64,000 nucleotides of DNA from Oscillospiraceae bacterium (GCA_017937195.1 JAGBEA010000046.1:1-64000); one strand, 5' to 3'. Positions 26,562-35,065 are shown, numbered from the stretch's first letter. Program-made: numbers and translations. The notes: generated from the sequence alone by a model not told the origin.

Positions 26562-28707
26562 ACTGGAAAAGAGAATCAAGGCAAAAATTCCCGGTGAAGA
26601 CACGGGGATCGAAATCAAGCACTCGCTGTGCGCAATCTGCAGTCCGGCTTTCCACTGCGGCCTTGATTGCTATGTAAAAGACGGAAAGATCATCAAAATC
26701 GAGGGTTCTCCCGATTGGCCCGGCAGCAAGGGCAGAGTCTGCACCAAGGGTCAGTCCAACCGCGACTATGTCTATCGCCCCGACCGCATCCAAACCCCGC
26801 TCAAGCGCGTGGGTGCGCGCGGCGAGGGCAAGTTTGAGCCCATCTCCTGGGACGAGGCACTGACTATCATCGCCGAAAAGCTGAACGAAGTAAAGGCAAA
26901 GTATTCTGCCCACTCCGTTGCTTTCTACAGCGGCCACTGCAAGTGGTACCGTCCCATCCTGCACCGCTTGTGCTATTCTTTCGGCTCCGTCAACTTCGGC
27001 ACCGATGACAGCACCTGCTTCAAGGCCAACGATATCGCCAACAAGCTGACCTTCGGCGCCGGTGCCGGCCCCAACACACCCAAGGCCAACACCTTCCTGG
27101 GCTGGAACTACGGTGGCTACTATGCCAAGCATATGAGCGTTGCCGGCGTGCGCGCATTGAAGGAGCGCGGCGGCAAGGTCATTATCATCGATCCCCGCCA
27201 CACCCCCGCGGTGAAGAATCTGGCAGACCTCTATCTGCAGATTAAGCCCGGTACTGACGGCGCACTGGCGCTGGGCATGGGCAAGATCATCATCGACAAC
27301 AACTGGATCGATGCCGATTACATCGAGAAGTATGTTCACGGCTATGAGCAGTACAAGGCGCTGGTACAGAACTATCCTCTGGACAAGGTCTGTGCCATCA
27401 CCGGTCTGAACGCTGACGACATCTACGAGGCGGCACGCATCTACGCCACCAACGGTCCTGCCACTGTCAACTTCTCCGGCTGCACCCAGACCCACCACAT
27501 CAACGGTATGCAGAGCACCCGCGCCATCCACGCGCTGATCGCCATCACCGGTAACTACGACCGTCCCGGCGGCAATGTGCCCGGCGGCGTCAGCTATCTG
27601 CACAAGAACGGCGGCTTTACCACCCGCGAGAAGGAATTCCGTGAGAGCCTGCGCCCCCACGATCAGCTGCGCATCGGTGAGACCCGGTTCCCCATCTGGG
27701 ACGAATACTGCGACGAGTTCCACGCTGTGGATCTGATCCGTCAGCTGGAGGAGGGCACTCCCTATCCCGTCAAGGCTTTCGTGGGTCTTGGCTTGAATGC
27801 CAAAATGCTGCCCGAATCCGACCGTCTGCTGAAGGCGATGGCCGACAATCTGGACTTCTTCGTGGATGCCGATTTGTTTATGACCCATTCTGCCAAGTAT
27901 GCCGACATCGTTCTGCCCGCCTGCTCCTCTTTGGAGCGCGGTGAGATGAAGGCCTATGAGGGCGGCTTCCTGGCCTACACCAGCCCCGTGATCGAGCCTC
28001 AGTTTGAGTCCCGCTCCGACGTGGAATGGCTGTGCGATCTGGCGCGCAAGCTGGATGTGGATGATGAGCTGCTGAAGGCCGGCTATGAGGCCTGCTGCGA
28101 CTGGATCATTCAGGACACCGGTTTGACGGTGGCTGACCTGAAGAAGTCCGATATGCCCGTAAAGGTGCCTACCGCCAAGCCCGCCAATAAGCCTGGAACC
28201 TATCTGGCCGGCGGCTGCAAGACCAGAAGCGGCAAGATCGAGATCTATTCCGAGGCTATCGCCGCCGTGGATGCAAAATACGGACTGAACCCCCTGCCTG
28301 ACTATCAGGATCCTCTGTACGACCAGAACGATCCTGAGATGGTGGAGAAGTATCCGTTCAATATGGTGGCCGGCGTCCGTCTGCCCCACACCCAGCACTC
28401 CCGTCTGCACGAGGCTCCCTGGCTGCGCAGCCTGCGCCCCGATCCTCTGTGCGAGATCAATGTGGAGGATGCCAAGCGTCTGGGCATTCAGGAGAACGAC
28501 CCCGTGGAGATCAGCAGCCCCAGCGGCACCATCTATGCCAAGGCAAAGGTGACCCACAAGTTCCAGCCCGGTACGCTGATGATGATCCACGGTTACACCG
28601 AGGCCAATGTCAACAACCTGATTGTCAGCACCCATCTGGACCCCTACAGCGGCTATCCCGGATTTAAGAGCGCCCGCTGCACGATCCGCAAATACGAGGA
28701 GGCGTAA
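26554..28707 (+). CDS. Molybdopterin oxidoreductase, DMSO-reductase family, cytoplasmic
   Basis: 717 residues, TTG start behind AGGAGGA. An N-terminal 4Fe-4S motif (CAICSPAFHCGLDC, then RVCTKGQ) is followed by bis-MGD binding domains; GTDDSTC near residue ~155 is at the place where the family presents a Cys ligand to Mo or W. The C-terminal cap domain binds the second pterin (VEISSPSG, HGYTEANVN). There is no twin-arginine signal, so the enzyme stays in the cytoplasm. It forms a three-subunit set with the FAD protein before it and the Fe-S protein after it. Substrate unknown. Confidence 0.9.
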   Translation: MTELEKRIKAKIPGEDTGIEIKHSLCAICSPAFHCGLDCYVKDGKIIKIEGSPDWPGSKGRVCTKGQSNRDYVYRPDRIQTPLKRVGARGEGKFEPISWDEALTIIAEKLNEVKAKYSAHSVAFYSGHCKWYRPILHRLCYSFGSVNFGTDDSTCFKANDIANKLTFGAGAGPNTPKANTFLGWNYGGYYAKHMSVAGVRALKERGGKVIIIDPRHTPAVKNLADLYLQIKPGTDGALALGMGKIIIDNNWIDADYIEKYVHGYEQYKALVQNYPLDKVCAITGLNADDIYEAARIYATNGPATVNFSGCTQTHHINGMQSTRAIHALIAITGNYDRPGGNVPGGVSYLHKNGGFTTREKEFRESLRPHDQLRIGETRFPIWDEYCDEFHAVDLIRQLEEGTPYPVKAFVGLGLNAKMLPESDRLLKAMADNLDFFVDADLFMTHSAKYADIVLPACSSLERGEMKAYEGGFLAYTSPVIEPQFESRSDVEWLCDLARKLDVDDELLKAGYEACCDWIIQDTGLTVADLKKSDMPVKVPTAKPANKPGTYLAGGCKTRSGKIEIYSEAIAAVDAKYGLNPLPDYQDPLYDQNDPEMVEKYPFNMVAGVRLPHTQHSRLHEAPWLRSLRPDPLCEINVEDAKRLGIQENDPVEISSPSGTIYAKAKVTHKFQPGTLMMIHGYTEANVNNLIVSTHLDPYSGYPGFKSARCTIRKYEEA

Positions 28708-28709
28708 CT

Positions 28710-29237
28710 ATGAAACACGTTTTTACTTTTGATCCGGATAAATGCTGCGCCTGCTCCGCCTGCGTGATCGGCTGCACCGATCAGAATGACATTGACCTTG
28801 CCGGCGGCGAGCAGTGCTTCCGCAAGACCTATGATGTGGAGATCCCCCTGCAGGACGGCGATGTGTACTACGCCTACCTCTCCACTGCCTGTATGCACTG
28901 CAAGGACGCGCCCTGCATTACCGCCTGCCCCGTGGGCTGCATCAGCAAGGATCCCGACACCGGCTTTACCATCTATGACAACACCGCCTGCATCGGCTGC
29001 AAGAGCTGCGCGATGGCCTGCCCCTTCGGCGCACCCCGCTACAGAAAAGAGGACGGCAAGATGGTCAAGTGTGACGGCTGCTATATGCGCGTGAAGAACG
29101 GTATGAAGCCCGCCTGCGTGCGCGCCTGCTCTTTCGGTGCCATTGATTGCGTTCCCGAGGACGAATATCTGGCCAGTGGCAGCAATAAGGCCTGCAACGC
29201 ACTGATCGATCAGCTGAACCTGCGCAAGAAAATCTGA
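28710..29237 (+). CDS. 4Fe-4S dicluster electron-transfer subunit (DmsB/HycB-like)
   Basis: 175 residues with four cysteine clusters: CCACSACVIGC, CMHCKDAPCITACP, CIGCKSCAMACP, and CDGC plus CVRAC. This is the usual arrangement for the beta subunit of molybdopterin enzymes, which wires the catalytic subunit to its electron partner. It starts 2 bp after that subunit. No membrane anchor subunit follows, which supports a soluble FAD-dependent electron route. Confidence 0.9.
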   Translation: MKHVFTFDPDKCCACSACVIGCTDQNDIDLAGGEQCFRKTYDVEIPLQDGDVYYAYLSTACMHCKDAPCITACPVGCISKDPDTGFTIYDNTACIGCKSCAMACPFGAPRYRKEDGKMVKCDGCYMRVKNGMKPACVRACSFGAIDCVPEDEYLASGSNKACNALIDQLNLRKKI

Positions 29238-29283
29238 TTTTAACAGCGTTTGCTGTACAACCACTCTCCTTTCTCCTTGAGGA

Positions 29284-29316
29284 AGAAAGTCCGGGCAAAG
29301 CCCGGACTTTCTTTCA
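29284..29316 (+). terminator. Terminator after the Mo-oxidoreductase operon
   Basis: AGAAAGTCCGGGC/GCCCGGACTTTCT stem followed by TTC. It separates the operon from the next gene; partial read-through is possible as the T-run is short. Confidence 0.8.
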
Positions 29317-29345
29317 TCCGCATTTATTTGTCAGGAGGCTATTTT

Positions 29346-30335
29346 ATGAATCTTCCGAATACAGTACGGTTTCTCAGCGAAAAGAATGTGCTGTCCCTGC
29401 TGACACCGGCAGACGCCATTGCCGCAGTAGAGGATACCTTTTTGCACATCGGTCTGGGTGATGTCACTTTGGGTGATATCGCGCTGCTCCACGTGGACGC
29501 GGCGTGCAGGAACAATTTCCACTCTATGCCCGCTGTGCTGCACCACAAGGGCGTTGGCGGCGTGAAATGGATCCCCACCTATTCCAACCCCCTGCCGGGA
29601 TATCCCTTCAGCCACGGCAATCTGGTGATCCTCAGCGATGCCGCCACCGGCTGGCCTCTGGCCGTGGTGGGCGCCAGCAACATTACCACGATGCGCACCG
29701 CCGGCGGTCACGGCGTGGTGCAGGCCAAATACCTCTGCAAAAAGAACCCCAAAGTTCTCAGCGTCCTTGGCTGCGGTGCGCAGGCAAAGGCGGGTATCCG
29801 CGGGTTTTTGACACAGTTCCCCACCCTCCAAACCATCCGGCTTTTCAGCCGCAGCCGCCAGCCGATGGAGCAGCTGCAGCAGGAGCTGAACGGTCAGGTG
29901 GATGTGGTGCTGTGTGATACCCCTTCCGCCGCACTGGAGGGCAGCGAGTTGGTGCTGATGGCTTCCGGCGCGCGACAGCCCTTGGTTACAGCGGAGGATC
30001 TGCGCCCCGGTATGACAATTGTTGGTATGGAGGGCTTCCGCGATCTGGATCCGCACATTACCAAAGCCGCAGACAAGTGGTATCTGGGACACCGGAAGGC
30101 GGATTCCCGCATTCTGGAAAGCCCCGTGCTGAACCCCAACAAGCAGTTGGATGCCGCAGATATCTATGCGGATCTGACCGAGGTGCTGACCGGCAAGATC
30201 GCCGGGCGGGAAAGCGATGAGGAGATCATCGTTTCCACCCATATGGGCTTGGGCGCCCACGATGTCAGCTGCGCGGAGCTGGTCTATCGCCGCGCTGTGG
30301 AGCGCGGCGTAGGACAAACCTTACTGTTGGATTGA
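29346..30335 (+). CDS. Ornithine cyclodeaminase/mu-crystallin family protein (copy 1)
   Basis: 329 residues, one Rossmann domain (LGCGAQAKAGIRG, about 139-151) and the substrate-side motifs GVKWIPTY and TMRTAGG. The family comprises ornithine cyclodeaminase, alanine dehydrogenase, ketimine reductase (mu-crystallin) and the SbnB opine-type dehydrogenase. Reduction or oxidation of an imine fits the opine dehydrogenase and transporters nearby. The ATG at 29346 follows TCAGGAGG. It sits just after the terminator of the Mo operon and has its own terminator. Confidence 0.84.
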   Translation: MNLPNTVRFLSEKNVLSLLTPADAIAAVEDTFLHIGLGDVTLGDIALLHVDAACRNNFHSMPAVLHHKGVGGVKWIPTYSNPLPGYPFSHGNLVILSDAATGWPLAVVGASNITTMRTAGGHGVVQAKYLCKKNPKVLSVLGCGAQAKAGIRGFLTQFPTLQTIRLFSRSRQPMEQLQQELNGQVDVVLCDTPSAALEGSELVLMASGARQPLVTAEDLRPGMTIVGMEGFRDLDPHITKAADKWYLGHRKADSRILESPVLNPNKQLDAADIYADLTEVLTGKIAGRESDEEIIVSTHMGLGAHDVSCAELVYRRAVERGVGQTLLLD

Positions 30336-30345
30336 GCCGTATACA

Positions 30346-30382
30346 GAAAAGACACCCGCTTTGGAGCGGGTGTCTTTTTTTA
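30346..30382. terminator. Bidirectional terminator
   Basis: AAAAGACACCCGCT/AGCGGGTGTCTTTTTT stem between the convergent cyclodeaminase homologue and the small membrane protein gene. Confidence 0.92.
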
Positions 30383-30383
30383 T

Positions 30384-30533
30384 TCAGAGCATCTGTACGC
30401 CAATGCCGTAGCCGCCTATCAGCAGCAGCAGTAGCCCAATCAGCATCACCGCAAACAGCTTTCCTTTCATACCTGAAAACATAAGCAGCGCGCCTATCGC
30501 GGCAATCAAGAAAAACAACACTCCTGCGCTCAC
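30384..30533 (-). CDS. 49-residue membrane protein, GTG start
   Basis: Short gene. A GTG at 30531-30533 overlaps the TGA of the upstream DUF4230 gene (GTGA), with GAGGAGG as ribosome site. The product is almost entirely hydrophobic: one segment around 4-20, a short MKGKL turn, a second segment around 27-45. It is probably a two-helix membrane protein. No family recognised. The overlap and ribosome site make a real gene likely. Confidence 0.65.
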   Translation of the reverse strand: MSAGVLFFLIAAIGALLMFSGMKGKLFAVMLIGLLLLLIGGYGIGVQML

Positions 30534-31249
30534 GTTTCATCAACCTCCTCAAAAAGGATCCTATAGCCGTGGATCAGGTCGGATCCGGTAAGAAACTTTT
30601 CCAACACTTGTTGTGTATTGGCTTTTGCCATTTCCATTGTTTCCTTGTCCAATAACACGTCAGCCGCCTTTTTGTTCTTCAGCTGAGCCAACAAATCCGT
30701 ATAGTTCTGCATATTGGTGTGGTTCAGCACCGAATCTTTTTCATACGGATATGCAAAGGACTCGTGATCTATCTCGTTGCCGCGGATTTCTATTTTAGGA
30801 AGTGTTAAAGTAATCGTTTTTGCTTCGTCGTTTATATCTATCTTGATTTTTTCCATATCTATGCCGAGACTGATCACACCTTCGTATGTAAAAACGACCA
30901 AATCTGTGGTAAACGGAACTTTTATGCCTTTGAAAATTTCTTTACTGTTCTCATAAACTCCCGTATCTTTGTAATAATACTTGGTGCTGATCAGTTCTCC
31001 GGCTTTTTTGATGACTGTGCGCACATTGCTTGTACTAACGCGAATCTCTTCCGTACCGCTTGGTTCATAAAGACTCGCTGCAGCCGCACCAATACAGAAG
31101 CACAATACGCACGCCATCATCCACGCCATTGTGCGCTTTACTTTTTCGCTGAATCTCTCTTTTTTCTGTGCAGGCGCTTTCTTCTGCGGTTCTTCCGCAG
31201 CGCAAACTTCCTCCTCCACCGATTGCAACTCTTTCATTTCTTCGTTCAT
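30530..31249 (-). CDS. DUF4230 membrane-anchored protein
   Basis: 239 residues. An acidic cytoplasmic N-terminus (about 1-35) is followed by one transmembrane segment (AWMMACVLCFCIGAAAAS, about 43-60) and an extracytoplasmic domain of the DUF4230 type (VIKKAGELISTKYYYKD, then TYEGVISLGIDMEKI). Function unknown for the family. The start at 31249 follows GGAGG; a longer frame upstream has no ribosome site. It is divergent from a small XRE regulator and probably controlled by it. The region is more AT-rich than its neighbours. Confidence 0.82.
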   Translation of the reverse strand: MNEEMKELQSVEEEVCAAEEPQKKAPAQKKERFSEKVKRTMAWMMACVLCFCIGAAAASLYEPSGTEEIRVSTSNVRTVIKKAGELISTKYYYKDTGVYENSKEIFKGIKVPFTTDLVVFTYEGVISLGIDMEKIKIDINDEAKTITLTLPKIEIRGNEIDHESFAYPYEKDSVLNHTNMQNYTDLLAQLKNKKAADVLLDKETMEMAKANTQQVLEKFLTGSDLIHGYRILFEEVDET

Positions 31250-31310
31250 AAGATAACCTCCTTTTCTATGGGTTGCTATAAAAGCACTTGTAAATTTCGC
31301 GCGAACTATA

Positions 31311-31377
31311 ACCAAACGGCTATTGTTCGCCTCAATTCTACATAGCGCGTGCTACTATGTCAACACCAAACGGTTAT
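31311..31377. promoter_or_regulatory. Paired candidate operators, ACCAAACGGYTAT
   Basis: ACCAAACGGCTAT (31311-31323) and ACCAAACGGTTAT (31365-31377), identical but for one base and 54 bp apart, both in the divergent gap between the DUF4230 gene and the XRE gene. They are likely binding sites of the XRE protein. Confidence 0.5.
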
Positions 31378-31392
31378 AAGGGTGTGCTTCTT

Positions 31393-31617
31393 ATGAACAA
31401 CTACTATCCGCGCTTACGGGATTTACGGGAAGATCACGATTTGTCACAAGCAAAAGTTGCCGCTTATTTGGGAATGACCCAACCGCAATATAACCGCTAT
31501 GAGCGCGGTTTGCGCGACATACCCACTGACATTCTTATTCGCCTTGCTCAGCTTTATAAAACATCCACAGACTACCTGCTGGGACTGACCAACGATCCTG
31601 CGGCATATCATAAGTAA
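31393..31617 (+). CDS. Small XRE-family regulator (HTH only)
   Basis: 74 residues, essentially a single Cro/CI helix-turn-helix: LRDLREDHDLSQAKVAAYLG then TQPQYNRYERGLRDIP. No effector domain. A start at 31357 is possible, but the ATG at 31393 has AAGGGTG at correct distance and leaves the second operator-like repeat upstream. Likely autoregulator and regulator of the divergent DUF4230 gene. Confidence 0.85.
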   Translation: MNNYYPRLRDLREDHDLSQAKVAAYLGMTQPQYNRYERGLRDIPTDILIRLAQLYKTSTDYLLGLTNDPAAYHK

Positions 31618-31643
31618 AAGACGCACCCGAGGGTGCGTCTTTT
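31616..31643. terminator. Bidirectional terminator
   Basis: AAAAGACGCACCC/GGGTGCGTCTTTT stem between the XRE gene and the convergent cyclodeaminase homologue. Confidence 0.92.
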
Positions 31644-31648
31644 GTTAT

Positions 31649-32662
31649 TTACAGTTCAACCACTGTGCCGATATTTTGTTGTTCCGCCTTTTTGAGGATG
31701 GTGGCAGCGCTGGCCAGATCCTGCAGAGCGATACCGGTGGAGTCAAAGACGGTGATCTCCTCATCGCTTGCTCTGCCCTGCGATGCGCCGGCGATAACCG
31801 CGCCGATTTCGGTGATTTCGTTCAGCAATCCCTGCCGATGGGCGGTCTCGCACTCGCCCACGCTGAAGCACTGCGCCGTATCGTCACCGAATACGCGCCC
31901 AGCGGCGAGGATCTGCTCGTCGATCTCCTGCTTGCCGGACATATCCGCGCCCACGCAGCTGATATGGGTACCGGGCTTGACCCACTGGCGGCGGATCAGC
32001 GGTGCACGGCTGGGAGTCGCCGTAAGGATCACATCTGCCTGCCGCACAGCCTGTTCGGTATCTGCTTCCACCTCCACGCGGTAGAAGCGATTTGCACCGG
32101 CGGCGCGCAGCAGCTCATCCACCTTACCCTGAATGATGAGATTGCGCTTGCGGGCGGACTCGCTGTTGTGGGGATTGGTGAGGATCACCTTTTCGATGGC
32201 GGGCAGCACCAGCATCGTGGCGGCAATCAGGTAGGGGGCAAGCTGACCGCAGCCCACCACCGTCAGCACACGGCTGTCTGGTCTTGCCAGATACTTGGCG
32301 CCGATGGCACCTGCCGCGCCGGTGCGCAGATCGGTGACGGGGCCTGCGTTCAGCAGCGCCTTGGGCTGACCGGTGGCAAGATCACAGATAAGACTGGTGC
32401 CGTACAGCGCAGGCAGACCCTTATCCGGATTTCCGCCGAACCAGCTGACCATCTTTAAGCCGAAGATGCCCTCGGCATCCAGATTGCCGGACTTGATGTC
32501 CAAATCCGCGTGACCGGGGTCAAACTCGTGGAACACCAGCGGCCACACGCCGCCTTCGCCGGTATACTTTTGCACATAAGCCCGCTCCACCGCCTCAATG
32601 GCCATAGGCAAGGTGAAAAGCTGCTTGACATCGGCGGCGGAGATGATGCGGAGTTTGCTCAT
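31649..32662 (-). CDS. Ornithine cyclodeaminase/mu-crystallin family protein (copy 2)
   Basis: 337 residues. Motifs as in copy 1: GLKMVSWF, TDLRTGAAGAIGAKYL, Rossmann loop VVGCGQLAPYL and GADMSGKQEID. Expected to be an NAD(P)-dependent imine reductase or amino-acid deaminase. Its ATG lies 1 nt after the stop of the aminotransferase gene, so the pair is tightly coupled, and a keto acid/imine/amino acid interconversion is plausible. It is only distantly similar to copy 1. Confidence 0.84.
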   Translation of the reverse strand: MSKLRIISAADVKQLFTLPMAIEAVERAYVQKYTGEGGVWPLVFHEFDPGHADLDIKSGNLDAEGIFGLKMVSWFGGNPDKGLPALYGTSLICDLATGQPKALLNAGPVTDLRTGAAGAIGAKYLARPDSRVLTVVGCGQLAPYLIAATMLVLPAIEKVILTNPHNSESARKRNLIIQGKVDELLRAAGANRFYRVEVEADTEQAVRQADVILTATPSRAPLIRRQWVKPGTHISCVGADMSGKQEIDEQILAAGRVFGDDTAQCFSVGECETAHRQGLLNEITEIGAVIAGASQGRASDEEITVFDSTGIALQDLASAATILKKAEQQNIGTVVEL

Positions 32663-32663
32663 C

Positions 32664-33800
32664 TTACTTGCCCTCCTTATCGAGAATGGCAAAATACTCG
32701 TCGATGGCCTTCAGACCGTCGCGCAGCGTCTGCTGGTCGCAGGCGTAGCCGATACGCATACTGCGGGGCTGCTCGAAGCAATCACCGGGGACGACGAATG
32801 CGCCGGTGGTGTGCCACATATCGTGGCAGAGCTGACGGGAGGGGATATCATAATCGTAATACACCAGCGCGGTAGAACCTGCCTGCGGCTTGGTATAGCG
32901 GACATGATGCTGACTTGCCACCCACGCATCCAAAATAGCCAGATTCTCTCGGACGATAGTGCGGTTGCGCTGCAACAGCACATCCTTATGCTCCAAAGCC
33001 ACCGTTGCCAGCGCCTCGTCAAACAGGCCGCAGCTGATGTGGTTATAGTCGCGGTGGGAGATCATGGCCGCCAGCGCCGCCTTGTCGTGGGTAGCCACCC
33101 AACCGAGGCGCAAGCCTGCCAGCGAGAAGGCCTTGGACATACTGCCCAGAGAAATGCCCTTTTCGTAGAGGTCCACGATGGATTCGCTCCACGCATCGTC
33201 CTGCGTCAGGTGGCGGTACACCTCGTCACACAGCACATAGGCATCCACGCTGCGGGCGATCTCCACGATCTGGCGCAGCAGCTCGCCGCTCATCAGCGCG
33301 CCGGTGGGGTTGTTGGGGTTATTGATGCAGATGAGCTTCGTGTCCGGTGTGACCAGTGCGCGCAGCTCGTCCAAGTCGGGCAGGTAGTCGTTCTCCTGCT
33401 TGAGATGCAGCAAGTGCAGATCGGCTCCATAGCTTTCGGGAATGGAGTAGAGCTGCTGGTAGGTGGGCATAATGCTGATGACACGGTCGCCCGGCTCGAC
33501 AATGGAGAAAAACACGTGGTGGCTGGCACCGGCGGCGCCGTGGGTGGTGATGACCTCGTCCTCGCTGATGGTCTTGTACAGTGAGCAGACGCCGCGCTTG
33601 AAAGCAGGTGCACCCAGAATATCACCGTAGACCAGTCGGCGGGCGCAGAACTTCTCCAAAAACGCTTCCTTTCCGCCGCCGATCAGTTCAAACAGCTCAT
33701 CCACGCTGATGGAGTCCACGCAGGTCTCGGCAATATTATACCGCGCGTTGATCTCGTATTCGTTCATCCATTCTTCCACTGCAAAGGGTTTGATGTACAT
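32664..33800 (-). CDS. PLP-dependent aminotransferase, class I/II
   Basis: 378 residues, fold-type I. Conserved residues: NNPNNPTG for the PLP environment, LCDEVYRHL for the pyridine-nitrogen Asp, SMSKAFSLAGLRLGW with the Schiff-base lysine, and the C-terminal RIGYA arginine for the substrate carboxylate. The substrate amino acid is not evident. The ATG at 33800 has AAGGAGGAG upstream. It is the first gene of a two-gene unit behind a structured leader. Confidence 0.88.
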   Translation of the reverse strand: MYIKPFAVEEWMNEYEINARYNIAETCVDSISVDELFELIGGGKEAFLEKFCARRLVYGDILGAPAFKRGVCSLYKTISEDEVITTHGAAGASHHVFFSIVEPGDRVISIMPTYQQLYSIPESYGADLHLLHLKQENDYLPDLDELRALVTPDTKLICINNPNNPTGALMSGELLRQIVEIARSVDAYVLCDEVYRHLTQDDAWSESIVDLYEKGISLGSMSKAFSLAGLRLGWVATHDKAALAAMISHRDYNHISCGLFDEALATVALEHKDVLLQRNRTIVRENLAILDAWVASQHHVRYTKPQAGSTALVYYDYDIPSRQLCHDMWHTTGAFVVPGDCFEQPRSMRIGYACDQQTLRDGLKAIDEYFAILDKEGK

Positions 33801-33830
33801 AGCTGCTCCTCCTTGTGTTTCACCTGATAG

Positions 33831-33929
33831 AAAAAAGGCATCCAAAGCCCCGCCTTATAACATAGCCGCGCTATGCCGTACCTACGGTGGGGTTTTGGAC
33901 GCCCTTTTGCCCCCCACCCGGTGGTGGGG
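33831..33929 (-). promoter_or_regulatory. Attenuator-like leader with three-way-junction terminator
   Basis: Minus-strand leader of the aminotransferase gene. From its 5' side: hairpin CCCCACC-ACCG-GGTGGGG (33929 to 33912); then a 16-bp stem (33903-33888 with 33852-33837) closing two small hairpins, CCGT/ACGG and CATAGC/GCTATG; then a run of six T. The last part is a complete intrinsic terminator. The GGTGGGG arm of the first hairpin could pair instead with CCCCACC in the terminator's left arm, as in an antiterminator. The ligand or signal is unknown. Confidence 0.6.
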
Positions 33930-34050
33930 AAGGTGAAATATTTGGTTGTTTGCATCTTACCATACATCCGCAGCGATGTCAACGAGGTATTGTCAAATGT
34001 TCGTCCGCGGGTGTACAATACGGGTAAGAAACCTTTGGGAGACTCGTTTT

Positions 34051-35025
34051 ATGGAGAAAATCACCATCCGGCAGGGCGCATACACGGCGCAGATTCTGCC
34101 CTACGGCGCGACGCTGCACGCACTTTTTGTACCCGATCGCAGCGGCGCGGTGCGGGACATCGTGCTTGGCTACGATACTTTGGAGGAATACCGCCAACAT
34201 GACGGCTATTTGGGTGCCACGGTGGGGCGCTATGCCAACCGCATCGCCGGCGCGTGCTTTACGCTGAACGGTGAATCGTGGCAGCTGGATGCCAACGAGG
34301 GAGCAAATCTGCTGCACAGCGGCGCTGCCGGTCTGCACCAGAAGATATGGGACTATACGCAGACGGCAGAAAACGCCGTAACGCTGCGCACCGGTTCTCC
34401 CCACGGAGAGGGCGGCTTCCCCGGCACGCTGCAGGTGGCGGTGACTTATACATTGGATGGCGGCGCGCTGACCATCGGCTATGAGGCGGTCAGCGACCGC
34501 GACACGGTGGTGAGTTTGACCAACCACGCCTATTTCAATCTGGCAGGGCAGGGCAGCGGCACCGTTGCCGATCACACTCTTGCGGTAAACGCCTCCCACT
34601 ACACGCCCTGCGGCGCAGGCACGATCCCCACCGGCGAGATCCGCGCGGTGGACGGCACGGCGCTGGATCTGCATCAGGCAGCGCGGCTGGGCGATCGGCT
34701 GGGCGAGGCAGAATTGGCAGAGTACAGCGGCTTCGACCACAACTTTGTCCTTGATAACGGCGGCGTGGCGACGGTGCTGTACTGCGGCGAGAGCGGCATT
34801 GAAATGGCAGTGGACACCACGCTGCCGGGACTGCAGGTATACTCCGCCGGATTCTTGTCCCAGCGGCGGGGCAAAGGCGGAGCGGTATACGGGCAGCACC
34901 ACGGCATCTGTCTGGAAACACAGCATTTCCCCGACGCCATGCACCACGCGGCGTTCCCCTCGCCGGTCTTGCCGGCAGGCGCGGTCTACCGCCACAAGAC
35001 AGTATATCGGTTTGCAATCAAATGA
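34051..35025 (+). CDS. galM: Aldose 1-epimerase
   Basis: 324 residues of the galactose mutarotase family, converting beta- to alpha-aldohexoses in the cytoplasm. Key residues: RYANRIAG with substrate arginine, catalytic His in LTNHAYFNLAG, and the catalytic Glu in GICLETQHFPDA near the C-terminus. The start at 34051 is preceded by GGGAG; the frame is open further upstream without a ribosome site. No galactose operon nearby. A terminator follows at once. Confidence 0.93.
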   Translation: MEKITIRQGAYTAQILPYGATLHALFVPDRSGAVRDIVLGYDTLEEYRQHDGYLGATVGRYANRIAGACFTLNGESWQLDANEGANLLHSGAAGLHQKIWDYTQTAENAVTLRTGSPHGEGGFPGTLQVAVTYTLDGGALTIGYEAVSDRDTVVSLTNHAYFNLAGQGSGTVADHTLAVNASHYTPCGAGTIPTGEIRAVDGTALDLHQAARLGDRLGEAELAEYSGFDHNFVLDNGGVATVLYCGESGIEMAVDTTLPGLQVYSAGFLSQRRGKGGAVYGQHHGICLETQHFPDAMHHAAFPSPVLPAGAVYRHKTVYRFAIK

Positions 35026-35030
35026 GAACA

Positions 35031-35065
35031 CCACCCCTGCGCCATTGGCGCAGGGGTGGGTTTAT
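35031..35065. terminator. Terminator between galM and the DUF1232 gene
   Basis: CCACCCCTGCGCC/GGCGCAGGGGTGG stem followed by GTTTAT; the T-tract is short. Confidence 0.75.

Noticed and set aside
24195..28635. Long minus-strand frames of about 690 codons opposite the FAD and Mo oxidoreductase genes
   Set aside because: They are shadows of strongly conserved plus-strand genes with correct ribosome sites.
33837..33903. Plus-strand regulatory RNA for galM
   Set aside because: The stem also folds on the plus strand, but it is followed there by only CTTTT, and the galM start is about 150 bp away; the minus strand has the run of six T and the nearer gene.
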